Below, in pieces: positions 36,276 through 50,200 of a stretch of DNA of 64,000 nt. Each line of letters begins with the position of its first letter. Position 1 is the stretch's first letter. The position numbers and the translations under genes were made by a program. This DNA is from Stenopsyche tienmushanensis (Eukaryota; Arthropoda; Insecta; Trichoptera; Stenopsychidae), in contig WACJ01000114.1 of assembly GCA_008973525.1 (NCBI GenBank), positions 682,001 through 746,000 of the forward strand, given 5' to 3'. The notes beneath the pieces were generated by a model, which was not told where the DNA came from, searched no databases, and saw only the letters and a program-made list of their open reading frames with translations.

Positions 36276-37112
36276 ACCAATATTTGTTTTAAATTAGGAC
36301 AGAGATTCTTAGCTTTATTGCGGTGACGGGTGCAGTGTTATTATGGACAGTGAATGGAGTAGTGGTCCTTCAGTTAAATTTCACCTTTAATAAACGCGTA
36401 TTTATTAGTTATTAATTTAACAATATACAGTATGTAAGAATCGTAAGTCGTAATCGTAAATCAATAGCTCGAAGAGCTAAAATGAATTAATGTTAGCTTT
36501 ACGAGTGAATAGAGAATAATATGTATGAAAGATGGACGAATAGTGCTTTATGTGTGACTGGTGGAAGAATAATTATCGATGTATCGTCGAGTCTCCGATT
36601 ATTTGTAGATTTGGATGATTCAAAGGTTTACATAGAGAAGTTTAATGTTAATAGTACGATCGGTGACTTGGCGATGCTTTCGAAGTTTGGTCGGCATAAA
36701 AAGCGAGGGATAAAGTTTCATCGGTCGATACAAATTATAATCGCTATTGAACATTAGCCTCACACATTAAGCTCTTTCAACAAAGATAAGACGACTTTCT
36801 TTCGCGTTGTCTTGAGAGCAGGCGTTTGTTTTGATAATTAAGATACTAACATCGTTTTTATCGTTGACCAATTGTGTTTTTCCCTTTTGACTGTTCTGGA
36901 GTGGTGTCATGGAAAAGTGGATTTACATCAGAGCGTAGCGTGTATGTTCTTCGGTTTGAAAGGGTTAAATTTCGACTGACTGTCGAAATTGTGTATTGTA
37001 ATATATATATATATTAAACTGCGATAATTGTGTATTAATGTGATTATCGTATTCATTAAATACAAAAAAGCAAATGTTTAAAATATTCAAAGGATACATC
37101 GTCAATAAACTT

Positions 37113-37157
37113 ACATTGACCAAGTGTTGGTATAGTGATTTTTGATCCTGGATTCTT
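37113..37157 (+). repeat. tRNA-like SINE piece (A box)
   Basis: TTGACCAAGTGTTGGTATAG matches, inverted, 46510-46540 (CTATACCAACACTTGACC). TGGTATAGTG fits an A box. The B box is lost. Confidence 0.5.
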
Positions 37158-38089
37158 ATTATAATGGCTTAGGTTTTTTTTTTAAATATTTTTTTTGTTT
37201 GAGCTTGTTTAAGTTATTACTATTGAAATTTGTATTTTTTTCTATATTAATTTCTGGGCTCATTATATTAAAAATTAAGTACAAAAATCAGAGTGATATT
37301 AATTGATGGCGTCTTGTCACTTCCCACGTGACGTACAACCGTAGCGACCAAGTGCTGCTGTCACGTGAGAGGTGACTTACGACCGATAAGGATTAATATA
37401 TCTGTTCGATCTTCTCGATCCAGGTTTACCCTAATTTCCTGGATTTGAAAAAGTAAATGCTTAAGGCGACTAATAAAGTTTTACAGGGACGCTCAAGGGT
37501 GAGTGATCAAATTGCAACAATAATTAAATTATCATTTATATATAATGATAATTTTGCTACTCACTCATAGATTCTCTCCTCTCCTACCTTTCCAAATAAT
37601 CCTAATTTTACTACGTGTAGAAGGCAAATAGGGAAACCACCACATTAAATCCTTTCCCTAGTAAGATATCCTATGGAGATCGCTTACGTCCCATATCGAA
37701 TATGGCACATTAAGAAGACAATATTTGCGTTATGCTGTCTTGACTTGGGGTGGTTTTTAGGAATCCACCATTTTAACATGGCTTTTCATAGCGAATACAT
37801 GTTTTAAAAATATGTCTACAGTTATACAGAGTGCGACAGGGAAACTACCTTATTATAAAAATAAATAACAAAAATCGTTTAGGAGATATCAATTTAACTA
37901 TTTTTTTCATATTACAGAGAGATATTTAAAGATAGTTCACTGCATTATCGCTATGAAAAAAACGTTAGGTCTCGCTCTTTCCCGGAACGAGTGGCAACCC
38001 ATTCTTCTCTGAATAACAATAGCTTCAGAGCGCGTGTTTCAAATAAGGAAGTTGCATGGAAATATTTGTTATGACTGGCATAATTAACC

Positions 38090-38175
38090 CCTTCTATCAA
38101 TAAATGTTCCTATTACCTCCCGTCAATGTAGTGGATCTGGCTGAACCCTCATATATTTTCTATGGAAACGGACGA
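38090..38175. repeat. Short repeat shared with 465-545
   Basis: CCCGTCAATG, then GGCTG(G/A)ACCCTCATA and TATGGAAA, appear in the same order at 488-542. Related wording near 1196-1210 flanks the hAT target. This suggests an old dispersed element. Confidence 0.55.
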
Positions 38176-39110
38176 CGCACGCGTCTATTTTCATTCCAAT
38201 CCAAATCCAATCCATTTTTTTCTATTTTGTGTTTTCATTTTTTTATGCACATTGTTTTTCATGTTTTATTATATCCGAGTTCCTTTATCTTGTGTATTTT
38301 GAAAAGATGAACTTGCGCTTACATATTAATATTTAAATCTATTTTTTATGTATATTTCTCTGTTTTGAGAATTTTCATTTACCGGTAAATAACCGGTAAA
38401 CCGATAACGGGTAGGATTTCTTTACCGTTTTACCGGTAATGGCAATTTTAGCACTCCTCAAGTACTCCTTTCCATGAAGTTCAGGACTACATGGGATGGG
38501 GGGGGGGCAGTACTTTATAGTCCGACAAATTAAATGATCTGCTACTCGGCTAATGACGCCACTCCAGAACAGTCAAGGGGGAATAACACAATTGGTCAAC
38601 GATAAGAATGACGCGGTATCTTAATTATCAAAACAAACGTCTGCTCTCAAGACAACACGAAAGAAAGTCTTATCTTTGTTGAAAGAGTTTAATAGCTTAT
38701 CCGACGATAGCAATTTCAGTTAATTTTACCTAAATTTTATAACGGTTAAAAGTAAAGTAAATAGTAAGTATGAATATTTACAAGTTTCTATAAAAAAATA
38801 TATATTGAGAATGTTTAAACGTGTAGGGGTATCTATACGGCATGACTTTGCCATCGATGCACGAGTGTATAATGAGACGCCAGACACCCGTCTCTGTCTT
38901 ACGATTTCCGGTCCGATATTTGAGGACTCTTTTTCGACGTTTGTGTGACGAGCGGCCGGATGCTAAGAATCACCCCACTCTATGGAGTTAAAAAGATTTC
39001 CGTCGGTAACTGCGAGCTCGTATCGAGGGTCCAGAGCCCTATATCGATACGAAGGGGAGAATGCCCCCGTCCTTCTCTTCAAAGCCTACATCAAGACAAA
39101 CTAAATTAAT

Positions 39111-39969
39111 AACCAGAGAAGCAATAATAGACAATTTAAATTTATTTCAGTTATTGATTTGCATTTTAAGCACGTTTTAAGCAAGTCCCCTTTCCATAGC
39201 GTGGATGAATGGATTCTTAAATTATTGTATTTTAAAAAAATTCCTTGTTATCTTGTATTCATTGTTGAGCCAATATTTTTGTCTTAATCCAAAAATATTT
39301 GAACATTGATACATTATCTGCTTCAAACATTATTTGTTGATAGCAGCAATTTCGATTCTATATCATTGTTATCATGAGCCTCAAGGAATTTCATGTGACT
39401 CACAATAATGATACGTACCATCAAATAATTTAATTAAAGCATCTTTATCTGAATTTATACAATGATTAATTTATCTTTGTTGAATAATTTACGTAATCAT
39501 TGAAATAGTGAAGCGTTCAATTTCATCATGCATTCTCTAAAAACATTTACAAGTTCTGCTCTATTCCTTATTGGTACAGTTTTTTAACTTCTAATTAAAA
39601 TGTTTTCTCTTTGAAGCCCTTGGTAAAAGCTTGAAACCTGAAACAACAAAAAAAAACTATAAAAACTATCTATATAAAGTCAAAAAATCAAGATTATATG
39701 ACATCGAAAGATGTAATTGATTCTCAAATTATTTAAGTTTAATGGCAATACATCAACAATTTAATATAAGTAATATATATTTCATGCATTGTATTTATGA
39801 ATGAAAAATCATTTCCCTAGTAATATCTTATGGAGATAATCTACGTCCGAAATATTGGATATGGCATGTTTAATTCAAATTAATTTATAAATGTTATGAG
39901 AACAAAAGCCTTTGAATTGTAATGGTATGATACAATGTAAAAAATGTGCCCGTGTGATTATTCATTTTA
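39111..39969. other. AT-rich intergenic spacer, nothing recognised
   Basis: No gene, terminal inverted repeat or known repeat seen. A CCCTAGTAA(T/G)AT...TATGGAGAT...TACGTCC block near 39815-39850 recurs at 37656-37690. Confidence 0.4.
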
Positions 39970-40169
39970 GGCCAGATTCACACTGTGGTGCCAGTAACGG
40001 TTCGATCTCGCTCCGATCCCGGTCCGATCAAATATTCTTACACAAGAAACAATCAAAGTATTCACACTATCGGATCGTTCCAATTCCGTTTCTTGTATGA
40101 GAATATTTGACCGGACTGAGATCGAGAGCGAGATCGAACCGTTACCGGCCCCATAGTGTGGATTGGGCC
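39970..40169. mobile_element. 200 bp palindromic MITE, PIF/Harbinger-like
   Basis: The two halves are inverted for most of their length: GGCCAGATTCACACT and AACGGTTCGATCTCG have partners in the right half, which ends GTGTGGATTGGGCC. TTA flanks it on both sides (39967-39969 and 40170-40172). The transcript would fold into one long hairpin. Confidence 0.85.
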
Positions 40170-40172
40170 TTA

Positions 40173-41279
40173 AAGTCCCAAATCAAAAACTACTGTATTA
40201 TATAGTTAAGTTATTATAGGATAATTATAGGACAATTTTATAAAAATGTATTGTAATTCTATCCACATTTTCTTTGCGGTGACATCTAGGGTTACATAAA
40301 TCCACCAATCAATGACATAAAACGTTTGAGACAAAATAGTACAGAATGATCATTAATCCAATACTTTAAAATCAACCAAGAAGCATTATAAAAAAACAAA
40401 CTTATAAAAATATATCTTGCCATACGATATCAAAGCATATGATTACCACGCTTATGATGTCACTATAATGATTTAAGTCCATTAAAATCTTGCTTCAAAA
40501 CTTAATGATTCATATACATATTTATCAAGAATGATTGTGTATAATAATAGCATCTATTGTCATAGTTGCGAAATAAAATGCATTTTCAATTTATTTCAAT
40601 TATAAACATGTAATTACGAAAGCTTTTGCTTTGAAATATCGACGAAACGAATAGTTTCAAAACCTCATATAAATTCATTCGACTCGGCTTAAACGTCAAA
40701 CTGGAGCAATGTAATCCATTATAATTTTGTCCTTGTATTATTTTTTTTAAGTTAAAAATTTGTGTTTCTGATGAAAAAGATGTTTCGATCAAATCATTCT
40801 AATAATATAATCATCGTTTTTTTAAATGTGACGCATGTTATAATTGTGCGAATATTTAAAAATTTTAAGATTTTAAAATTGTGAGTGTAAAATTATAGCG
40901 CAAATTATTTATCGTTTAATTTGGGAGTGTGATGCGAATTTAATATATTTTTATCCGCAGGCATAAATTATTACACGAGCGGAATTACAATCGGCGGTTG
41001 GACGTTGTGCAGCTCGTTAAGATCATCGTAAAGTAAAAATTTGGTCACAACTAGCAACACTGAGGTCATGGTGGTTCTGTCGGCAGCTCTTTTTGGAATG
41101 GTGTATTTTCCTTCGAAATTCCAAAATGCCAACAGCTTAGTTTCAAACTAAAAAGAAACACAGTAAGGCAAATGTTTTGATCTCGCTATCTTTATTTGGC
41201 CATTTTAATTATTACATATCGATCTATTTAACAATATGTTTAAAGTAACTTAATTGTGTTTTTCGCTCAGAAGCTGATA
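40173..41279. other. Upstream flank of ARL5
   Basis: No recognised element. The promoter and 5' UTR of ARL5 must lie in the right part (a GC-richer patch at 40985-41110 is plausible), but no core promoter motif stands out. Confidence 0.4.
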
Positions 41280-44200
41280 ATGGGGCTGTTATTTACCAAA
41301 TTATGGAACTTGTTCGGAAATGAAGGTAATAATTTGTTGAAAGTTTTGTTTTAACTTTTGTATAAATTTGAATATCTGATCCTCGTTATTACCCACGCCT
41401 AGTTCTTTCACTTTTACCCAATTACTCAATACTTTATTTTTGTCTTGTTTACCACTTTTATTGTGAATGCGACACATAAGTGAATGACATTGACCATTTT
41501 GCGAATCAGCGTACACAAGTACTTCCCAAACCTTTTTTGAATATTAACATTAAAACAATAGTTTTATAATATAATAATTTGAAGCTTGAATTCATAAAAA
41601 CGACAGCCTAGATTACAAATCCACTCGAAACAGTGTAATAATTTTGAAAACATTTTAAACTGAAATACACATCTTAATGATTATTTATTGTATGAAATTA
41701 GATTTTCATACTTTGTTATTGCTCCTACTACTAGTAGGTATTCGGCCATGGATGCTGTGGATGTCCCAACGTTCCCAAAAAATCGCATCAAGAATATTTT
41801 ATACCGTATTATATTTGAATTTCGTGTAGCTTTTATTTATTTTGATTGTGTGATTTTGATGTTAAAATGACCCTTGGATATCCCTTGGTTGAAAGGTCAC
41901 CACACGCTACTGCTCCTTACATGTTTACGATTATATTTATCAATAATATTTTGAATAGAACAAACTTTTTTGATTAACCTGTTAAATGCCAACGACTCAC
42001 CGGCGAGTCGCATTTCACGCATTTGCACGCATTGCACACGCAGATCACTTCACAAATATGAGATGTTCACAGTGATACAATTTGCCAAAGACTGGTTCGA
42101 AATGTCTAGACAGTATTGACACTGGACCTGCCAGTAAAAATATGACACTGGACCTCAAAGAGTTTTATACTAATGTATTCTTGAGCATTTTTTTTCGCGG
42201 ACCTAACCCTTGTCACTTAATTTTTCAAACAAACAAACATTTCTTGGTCAAATATTAGTCAAAATAGAACTTCTTACGATGTTTTCTGTAAATATCTTGT
42301 TCATGTATAGATAAATGTTATTTTTTATATCTTCGTGAACCCCCATGAGAGAGCATGTGCCAAGATCGAAAAAGATAATCCGTCTAGGCAACGTCTGGTG
42401 AATATGGAGGGTTTTGTTTAATTCATTTCATTTGGGTTCATGTACTTCCGCGTCCGCAATGTGACCAGTTTACACCGGTCATCGCAGACACATGCTTACA
42501 ATAAAAAGCGTACGCACCAGGCGTAGACGTCAATGAATCGAGGCGTGTTGCTGGAAATGTTCTCCTGCTCCACGACCACGATCGACCTCCATACCCGGAC
42601 ATGACCAAAAAAGTCACAGTATATGTGCAAGGACACTCCGAGAGACTGCCTATACCGAACCGAATAATGCCTCGAATCGCCTGTGTCCCGTGAGAAAATA
42701 GGAGATCTAATAACATGGAACCACTCAGCGACATGACGATATTTAACGTTACTGAAATATTTGAACAAATGCCGCCTACCATTGACGTCATTCATCCATC
42801 GTTTCAAACGTCTAAACAAACAACAAGTATCCTCCTTTTTGACTCTTATATCGGGAGCTGACGAGAGATCATTCAGAAGAGACGTATCTAAAGCAATATT
42901 TTCAATATAAATTGGCAAACTATTCTCGAATCTATAGGCTTTCATAAATCTTGCGAGTTGTCAATACAGGCTTTGGAGTCTGAAATGGTTTTTATTTTAG
43001 CCATTGGCATTCACAGTTCGGTGCAAAAAGGGATTTACTTATGGTCTTGACAACAAAACTTTGCACGCGTTTTTAAGAGTCGCATTTTTAACTCATTAAT
43101 ATTACTGAGCAATAGCTCTTTTTATAAAAAATTACGGAGATGCTTTCTTCGCCGTGTCTGGACATAAACTGAGCTCAAACACATGTCAATTAAAATTGGC
43201 AAGGACTTATCAGTACATTTAATATAAGTACAGAAAGATCTTGATTAACGCTGCTAAAATATTGAGCAGATGTATTGGGATAGCCCTGAAATTGCATGCT
43301 GTAATGTATGTTTGCTGTGTCACAGTTGATTAATGATCGATCATGTTAAGATTTCCTTTTGAATAATTGCAAGGTCGATTGAAATATCATTTTGTGCACA
43401 GCTTTTAATGTCGTGAGGGGGACGCAAATTAGATACTTGCCACGGGCGCTTCGTACCATCGTTACGGCTCTGCCTGAGGCACTTGCCTTCTGTGTCTATA
43501 GGTAAATCCGCCACTGTTGAGAATCGATATTGTCATTCATATGGAGTTATCAAAAACATTTGGTGGCTCATTCAAATACCATCATCATAGTGCAGCCACG
43601 AACAGTCCATTATAGTACTAAGACTTTAATATCCATTCCGTCTATATCATACATTCGCTTCCTCGTATGTACAGAATTCAATCAAACAACAATTTACTAC
43701 TACACAGATATTCCTCGACTGTAAGTCGAATTTCATTCAACAAAAACCGGTGCTGTTTGTTTAAAAATTCAATCATAAACAACTGTTTACATATTACTAA
43801 GTGGTGTCGCTTAAATATCATTTACATAGAGCAGTGGTGGTGGACCTGGCGTATCAGACATTGACCCACGTGTCGGTTTTTATAAACTTTTTTTATGTTG
43901 TGTACAGCCAATCGAAAATACTGTAAAATGAATGTATAAACATATGATGTCAAATTTATAAAACAAATGTGGATGTTGGCCAACTGATTCACTTCACTTG
44001 CAAAATGTAATCCGTAATTTAGTAGTTTTTCATGCGCAATAAATTAATTGTTCAGTTGTAATGTTCAATCAATATGGTTCAATAAAAAAATATGATAAGC
44101 ATTAAGTATTTGAAAAACGTATCAAGTTTGTGCCTGTGTTGTGACACAAAATTTGCCATTGACCTTTTCGCCACATTAATCTTTTGTACTATCGATTATG

Positions 44201-47200
44201 ATTCTACGTATGTTGTTCGCTTAAAAACACCTTTTTAAGGTTTCATTTGCACTCCATTTTTATTTGTGAATATTAAGTTTACTTATCAAATAGCTGTAGT
44301 CTTAGCTGCTTTTGTATTGTCGCATTGATATAATTTTAAAAAGTCTATTGTTTTAATGTTTAAATTAATTTATTTTGAAATTTGGTTATAAGACAGTTTT
44401 AAAATTCTGCATGGGTATTATCGCAGGATACTGACACTTTCTCTTTTTATGGATAACGTATGGAAACTATTTGAAGTTGTACTTTCTCTTATTAACTGAT
44501 GATATCATCTACTATAAATAAAATGTGTGCAACTTCACCGGTCATGAATTATAATTTTTCCTTGATCAATTGTTTGCATATTTTACATTGGTTTCCTGAT
44601 ATTATAATGAACTGTAAATAATATACACTATTAACATTAAATGTATATATTTAATATTAAATGCAATAATTATTAAATGCAAACTAAATCGCTCACTTTG
44701 TTTTTCGACTTTATTAATCGTCTCAGTATTTACTTTTTCAAACCAGAAAATCAAGGTAAATCTGGATTGAGACGATCAATCATAAATATTAATAATAGAT
44801 TGCCCCGTAAGGAATGTCTCGTAGGAATTTTGTGCCGAACAAACAATTTACACGAAATTGCATACTGTACGAATATCTTCAAAAATTAATGCAACAACTG
44901 CAACTTAAAGTATTTGTGATATACTCGGAGAATCTCTAACTGTTTGTCTATGCCAGAGATGGTGTAAACAATTTAAAAGTGAAAATTTTAGATTAGAAAA
45001 TAAGGTCCGAAATGAGAGAAAGGTTAGGGTGGATGACGATATCATGTGTGCTGAAATTGAATTAAATCCAACATGACTATACGAGAATTAAAAAACAAGC
45101 TCGGATACTTAAATGTATTCGAATACACTTGAAAAAAATAGAAAAGACTATAAAACAGGGCGTGCGGATACCACACGACATGTATGCGAACGAATATGTG
45201 TCATGATTTAATCGATAGAGAGAAGAAACAACCGTTTTTACACTATTTTGTGACTGGAGATGAAACGTGGGTGGTAAAAAAACCAACCCCTTGACCGGGT
45301 ATAACAGTAAAAATAGCTCTTTTAAATGTATATTGGGACTCCAAAGGGACAATCCTTATGATCAAACCATAACGAGGGTGATTTATCGTTCAAATTAGAA
45401 AGTTCTAAAAGGCGTTAAGTACGCAAAGGACAGATGTTGTCGACCGCCGCCAAATTCTTTAGCAACATGATAATGCGTGACCCCATAAATCAAAGATGAA
45501 CGAAAACAAATTAAAGGAACTCGATTGGCAAACGATTCTGCATCCACTTTATTCTCCTGACCTTGCTCTTTCCGACTATCATTTATTTAGATCGATGCAG
45601 CATCATTAATATAGAGTAGGTGAAATGAGGAATCGAAAAATATTTATATCAAAACCCATTGAATTTTAATCATCCGGAATCAATAAAAATATTCAATTGA
45701 TGGGAAAAGGTGAACTGAAGGAGAATACATTGTATCGAAGAAATTATTTAGTAAATTTTTTGTTTGAATTTAACTCGTTCATTTAAAAGACGATATTTCT
45801 AACGGGATGATCTTATTATTTCGTTCCCCCAAATTTGTTTGTACGGTGATTTTTTTCCTTCCACAATCTGGATCTGAACCCGAACCTTTACAGTAAGAGT
45901 GCGGGATCTTAACCGATGTTCCCCAACGGTCGTTAAAAAAGGATTTTTTTTGCGAACCACTAATACTGAAATAAAAATGGTTATTTATGTAATACATGTA
46001 ACAGTCTGATACGTTAGAATTTAACAGAAACAATGGTTTTTATTTTCGACAAATTAATGCGAAATCTGCTGTTGAATCTTTGCTAATATATTGGATATTC
46101 TTCGTTGCAGTGCGATTGTTTCGATTTTATTGAGGACATGTACGAAAACGCTTTTTCGCATGAATAGGTTGTTAAAAGTTACAAAATACCTTAATAAATT
46201 TATAGCTTTACGGCTTAAAGATGGATATCATCTTCCACTGATATCCAAAACTGGGGCAATGTTAATGTTTTGTGTCTGGATATCAGAGTGGCATCCGAAG
46301 ACAACTCTATTAATTGTTCTTTTTATCTACTCGTAATAGTATATGAAATAATATCCTCCATGAAGGGATTATTAATTCAAAGATTTCCTCTACGATGATC
46401 CTCAAATTCGGGGTAATAGTGATTAAATTGTAGTACCAATGCCTTTAATTGTTGACTTATTATATTTATTTGAAATTTGGTTATACTGTCACAGATCGGG
46501 GAACACTGATCTGAACCACTATACCAACACTTGACCTATAATAGTAATGTAGATACGTCATAAAATGTATATATTTGATGATTAAAAAAATGTTTTGCCA
46601 TTATTCTTGTGAAAAAAGAGTCAAACAGATATTGTACATTATCAAATATTTTACTTGAAAAATATTTGTTCATGTGTGGCCTTGCTTAGTAACTTAGGTC
46701 AACAAGTTCTGTGCTTGAAAAAATGTAAAATTCACATGATACAGCTGTTCATGTTTGCTATATTTAAAATCGATGTATATGTATTTATATTTGGACTTTA
46801 GTAGTTTCACGATTTATCTATAATTCGTCTTCTATGTTGAAATTTGCTCCGGCTCAAATTTACTTTGTGACCTTTATCTTAAAGGTTAAACATAAATGTA
46901 TCTAATGTGGAATAGAAAAGTTTTTGCATGACACAAATAATTATATTCTACTCATTTGAATTTGCTCGGATAAATTACATGTGGACGAGGAGACACCCTC
47001 AGTTGGTGTAGGAGTGAATCCGAGATGCACTTAAGCATCATGTATGTCTTCACCCTAGCCTGGCAACATCCTAGCGAGGAATTAGACTATTTGCATTCCA
47101 GAAAGCCCTTTCCAGTATAATAAAAAAGGTCGTCTAGAGTAGTTTTCCACTGTCTCCCGAAGAATACTATTCAGTCTTTACAAATCTCTCACATTCCCTA

Positions 47201-50200
47201 TCGAGACAGTCGCGAAAGCGTTCGTCAATACGTTCATTCAGGAGACCCGTTAGCGTTCTAAATGAAACACGGAGGTTATGCTATCTTCAATATCGAGTGA
47301 ATAAGAAGGTGAATGTATGATACAGACGAGATGGATGTAACCCCTTCCTGTGAATGGATATTGAAGAGGCACATAGTTCTGTAGTGGACTGTATGTGGTT
47401 GCACTTTGATGATGATATATAATATAGTAATCGATTATTAGCAATTTTATATCACATATTTATTATTAATTATTTTCAGAACACAAGCTTGTATTGGTCG
47501 GTTTGGATAATGCTGGAAAAACAACTATTTTATACCAATTGCTACTAGGTGAAGCAGTCCATACCAGTCCCACGATAGGCTCTAATGTCGAAGAAATAGT
47601 ATGGCGAAATATAAGATTTGTCATGTGGGATTTAGGTGGGCAACAAAGTTTAAGAGCAGCATGGACTACTTATTACACAAATAGTGAGGTAAATCCAAAT
47701 TGAAATTGGTATCATATTCAATTAATATAAATCAGCTCAACCATTGAAAATCGACAAAACTATTTAAATCGCCATATCTATCCGGAATAAATAATTATTA
47801 TATTGATAAAATTTCCTTTTATATTTCAGTTTGTTATTATGGTTATCGATTCAACTGATCGAGCACGGTTAAGCGTATCACGCGAAGAATTACATCGAAT
47901 GCTTGGACACGAAGAACTAAGTCACGCCTGTCTCCTAGTATTTGCAAATAAGCAGGTATAAAATGATATATTAAAAAGTCGATGAGCAATTTATTTCAAA
48001 TCTGGATAGTATAAAAATGTTGTGTGCTGCATTTTAACTATGCTATTTGAAATGCGAATTTTATCCTGTTTATGAAATTAAAATATATACCAAATATGTG
48101 ATTGTGTTGTTTTGTGCGTTTATGCTTTGTGGAAATGGAATTTGTCAAAATGCACCCAGAACCTATTTGGCATTTTTAACGGTTCAATTAATTTATTACA
48201 ATAATCAATGTTAAGCGAAGTATTGAAGTAGTGAAAAATTCCCACGAAAATGTTAGTGCGGCGATTTATAGATGTATCTATTGGCAATTGTCACATGATG
48301 CGTTGGCACAAATTGCGCATTATCAGCATACATTTTATTTCATGATTTTTCATAATTATACCTGTTGTGTTTTGTCATTTATGTATTTTTTGTGCGAATT
48401 TGCAGAATTTAGCATGGCACTCAACCAATTATATTAATATTATTTTTGCTGATTTTTGCTATCTCTAAACAGCTCGAATTCCATTCACACTCTTAAAATT
48501 ATTATCCTGATAATACTTTTTTATAATTTTAAGCTGCCACTGTTCAAAGATTGTTTTTTATCATAATATATAATCTTTTTCTTATTTATTTTAATTAAAT
48601 ACAGTAAGACCCTGCTTAATACAGTTTTAGTATAACGCGGTGGTGTTGGAATCATGTTTTACCATGAAAAACTAGAACTGAAAGTTTCACTTTTGACTGA
48701 TAATGCTCCAAGTCATACAACACATTTATCTGACTCGTTTTCCTGATTTCAAGTACAACTTCGTTAATCCAACTAACGGATTAAGGCGTAATACCAAATT
48801 TTAAGGCTTATTATTTGCGGCGAACATCTTGACAACTGATTGATAAAACCGATGAAAAAGATAAACAATCCATTGGAGATTTTTGGAAAAACTACAATAT
48901 CTTTGATGCTATAGATATAACATCAATTCTTCCTGGAATGAGGTGATCGAGAAATATTTGAAAGAAACATGGAAGAACGCATAGCTAAAGCTAAGCGAAG
49001 ATATCGACAGAAAATAATGCAGTGTTGATCTCAACGAAGTTGTCAAGTCAGCTAACGAAAAAGGCTAGGATAATATAAATGCGCAATAATGGGGGCTATT
49101 TAACTGGTACACATACATAAATTACAATATGAATATGGGAGGCATTGACAAAGCTGATCAATCAGCAAACTCATATTGTTTTATAAGAAAATCTTACAAA
49201 TGCTGAAGAAATATTTTTTCTGGAGATTAGAGATCTGTGCAATAAATAGCTGCATCTTATATAAGATGTCAGTTAGGAAAGAAAACAGGACGCCCATGTC
49301 ACATTTTATGTTTGTTTGAAAAATGATAGGCGATTTTTACGAAGAAGCATCTTTAAAACCAGGAAGACAATCGGCCTCAGATAAAGATAAAAGACTTAAT
49401 GGAAAACTGCATATATTACGGCACTGTGAATATGTGAAAAGTAAAGATACGAGAAGCGATACATGTAGTTGAAAACCAGGATTGCATATTGGAGACTTCT
49501 TTCAAAGATGTCTAAACATACTCTAATGTTCTAAAAATAATTGATAAATCTTCTTTATCCTTCATAATCTTGCATGTTATGCATCAGTGCTCTTTCAATG
49601 GAAATTAATTCCGACCAGTACGACACCCATGTCCAAATTTAATAAGTCTGCATAGTCTTAATACTGTTTCTTGTGTCAAGCGGGGTCTTGCTGTAATAAC
49701 AAATTTTTCTCTGATGATATGAATATTCAGATTTATTGGGATGGAGTAACGTTTCTTTTCATTGAATGTTTGTAGCGAATTGCTTATTTTTTAATATAAT
49801 ATTGATAATGTATTAAACGTCATTGCATTTAATTTTTCTATAGGACATAAAAGGTTCAATGAATTCAGCAGAAATTTCACAGGAACTTCAACTGACGTCC
49901 ATTAAAAGGCAACCGTGGCACATTCAGCCGTGTTGTGCGCTCACAGGAGAAGGGTAATTTATAAAATTAACTTTTTAAAATATTGTATTATCACCGTTAT
50001 GAAAATGTGAATGTAAATATGTGATACGAGATTTTTTAACCATTTTTTGCACCTTGCAATAAAAAACATATTTTAAGCAATAATATTTCCCCGCAATTTG
50101 GTTACTCTTGATTGTAATTAAATAATAAATCTTTATATACATTTTTAAAACAATTGGTTTTTAAACTTTTTGAGTTGGAGAGCGTCAAAGTTGGAAAAAA

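Larger units (their letters stand above)
36767..38692. repeat. ~140 bp inverted repeats enclosing 1.6 kb
   Basis: 36767-36910 and 38553-38692 are inverted copies at roughly 85-90% identity over the full arm (CTTTCAACAAAGATAAGA, GATAATTAAGATAC, TTGACCAATTGTGT, GACTGTTCTGGAGTGG). Similarity stops sharply at both outer and inner limits. The interior has no transposase; it holds a SINE piece, a CACGTG palindrome (37316-37372) and a repeat shared with 3453-3485. Confidence 0.8.

Noticed and set aside
38497..38509. Run of G bases near 38500 as a possible G-quadruplex
   Set aside because: A single G tract without three further tracts nearby; homopolymer error is as likely.
39912..40100. 62-residue plus-strand frame at 39912-40100
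   Set aside because: It runs through the palindromic MITE at 39970-40169 and has no independent support.
46091..46336. 81-residue plus-strand frame with weak hydrophobic tail
   Set aside because: No recognisable motif, no splice partners in phase that I could find, and it lies in repeat-rich ARL5 intron 1.
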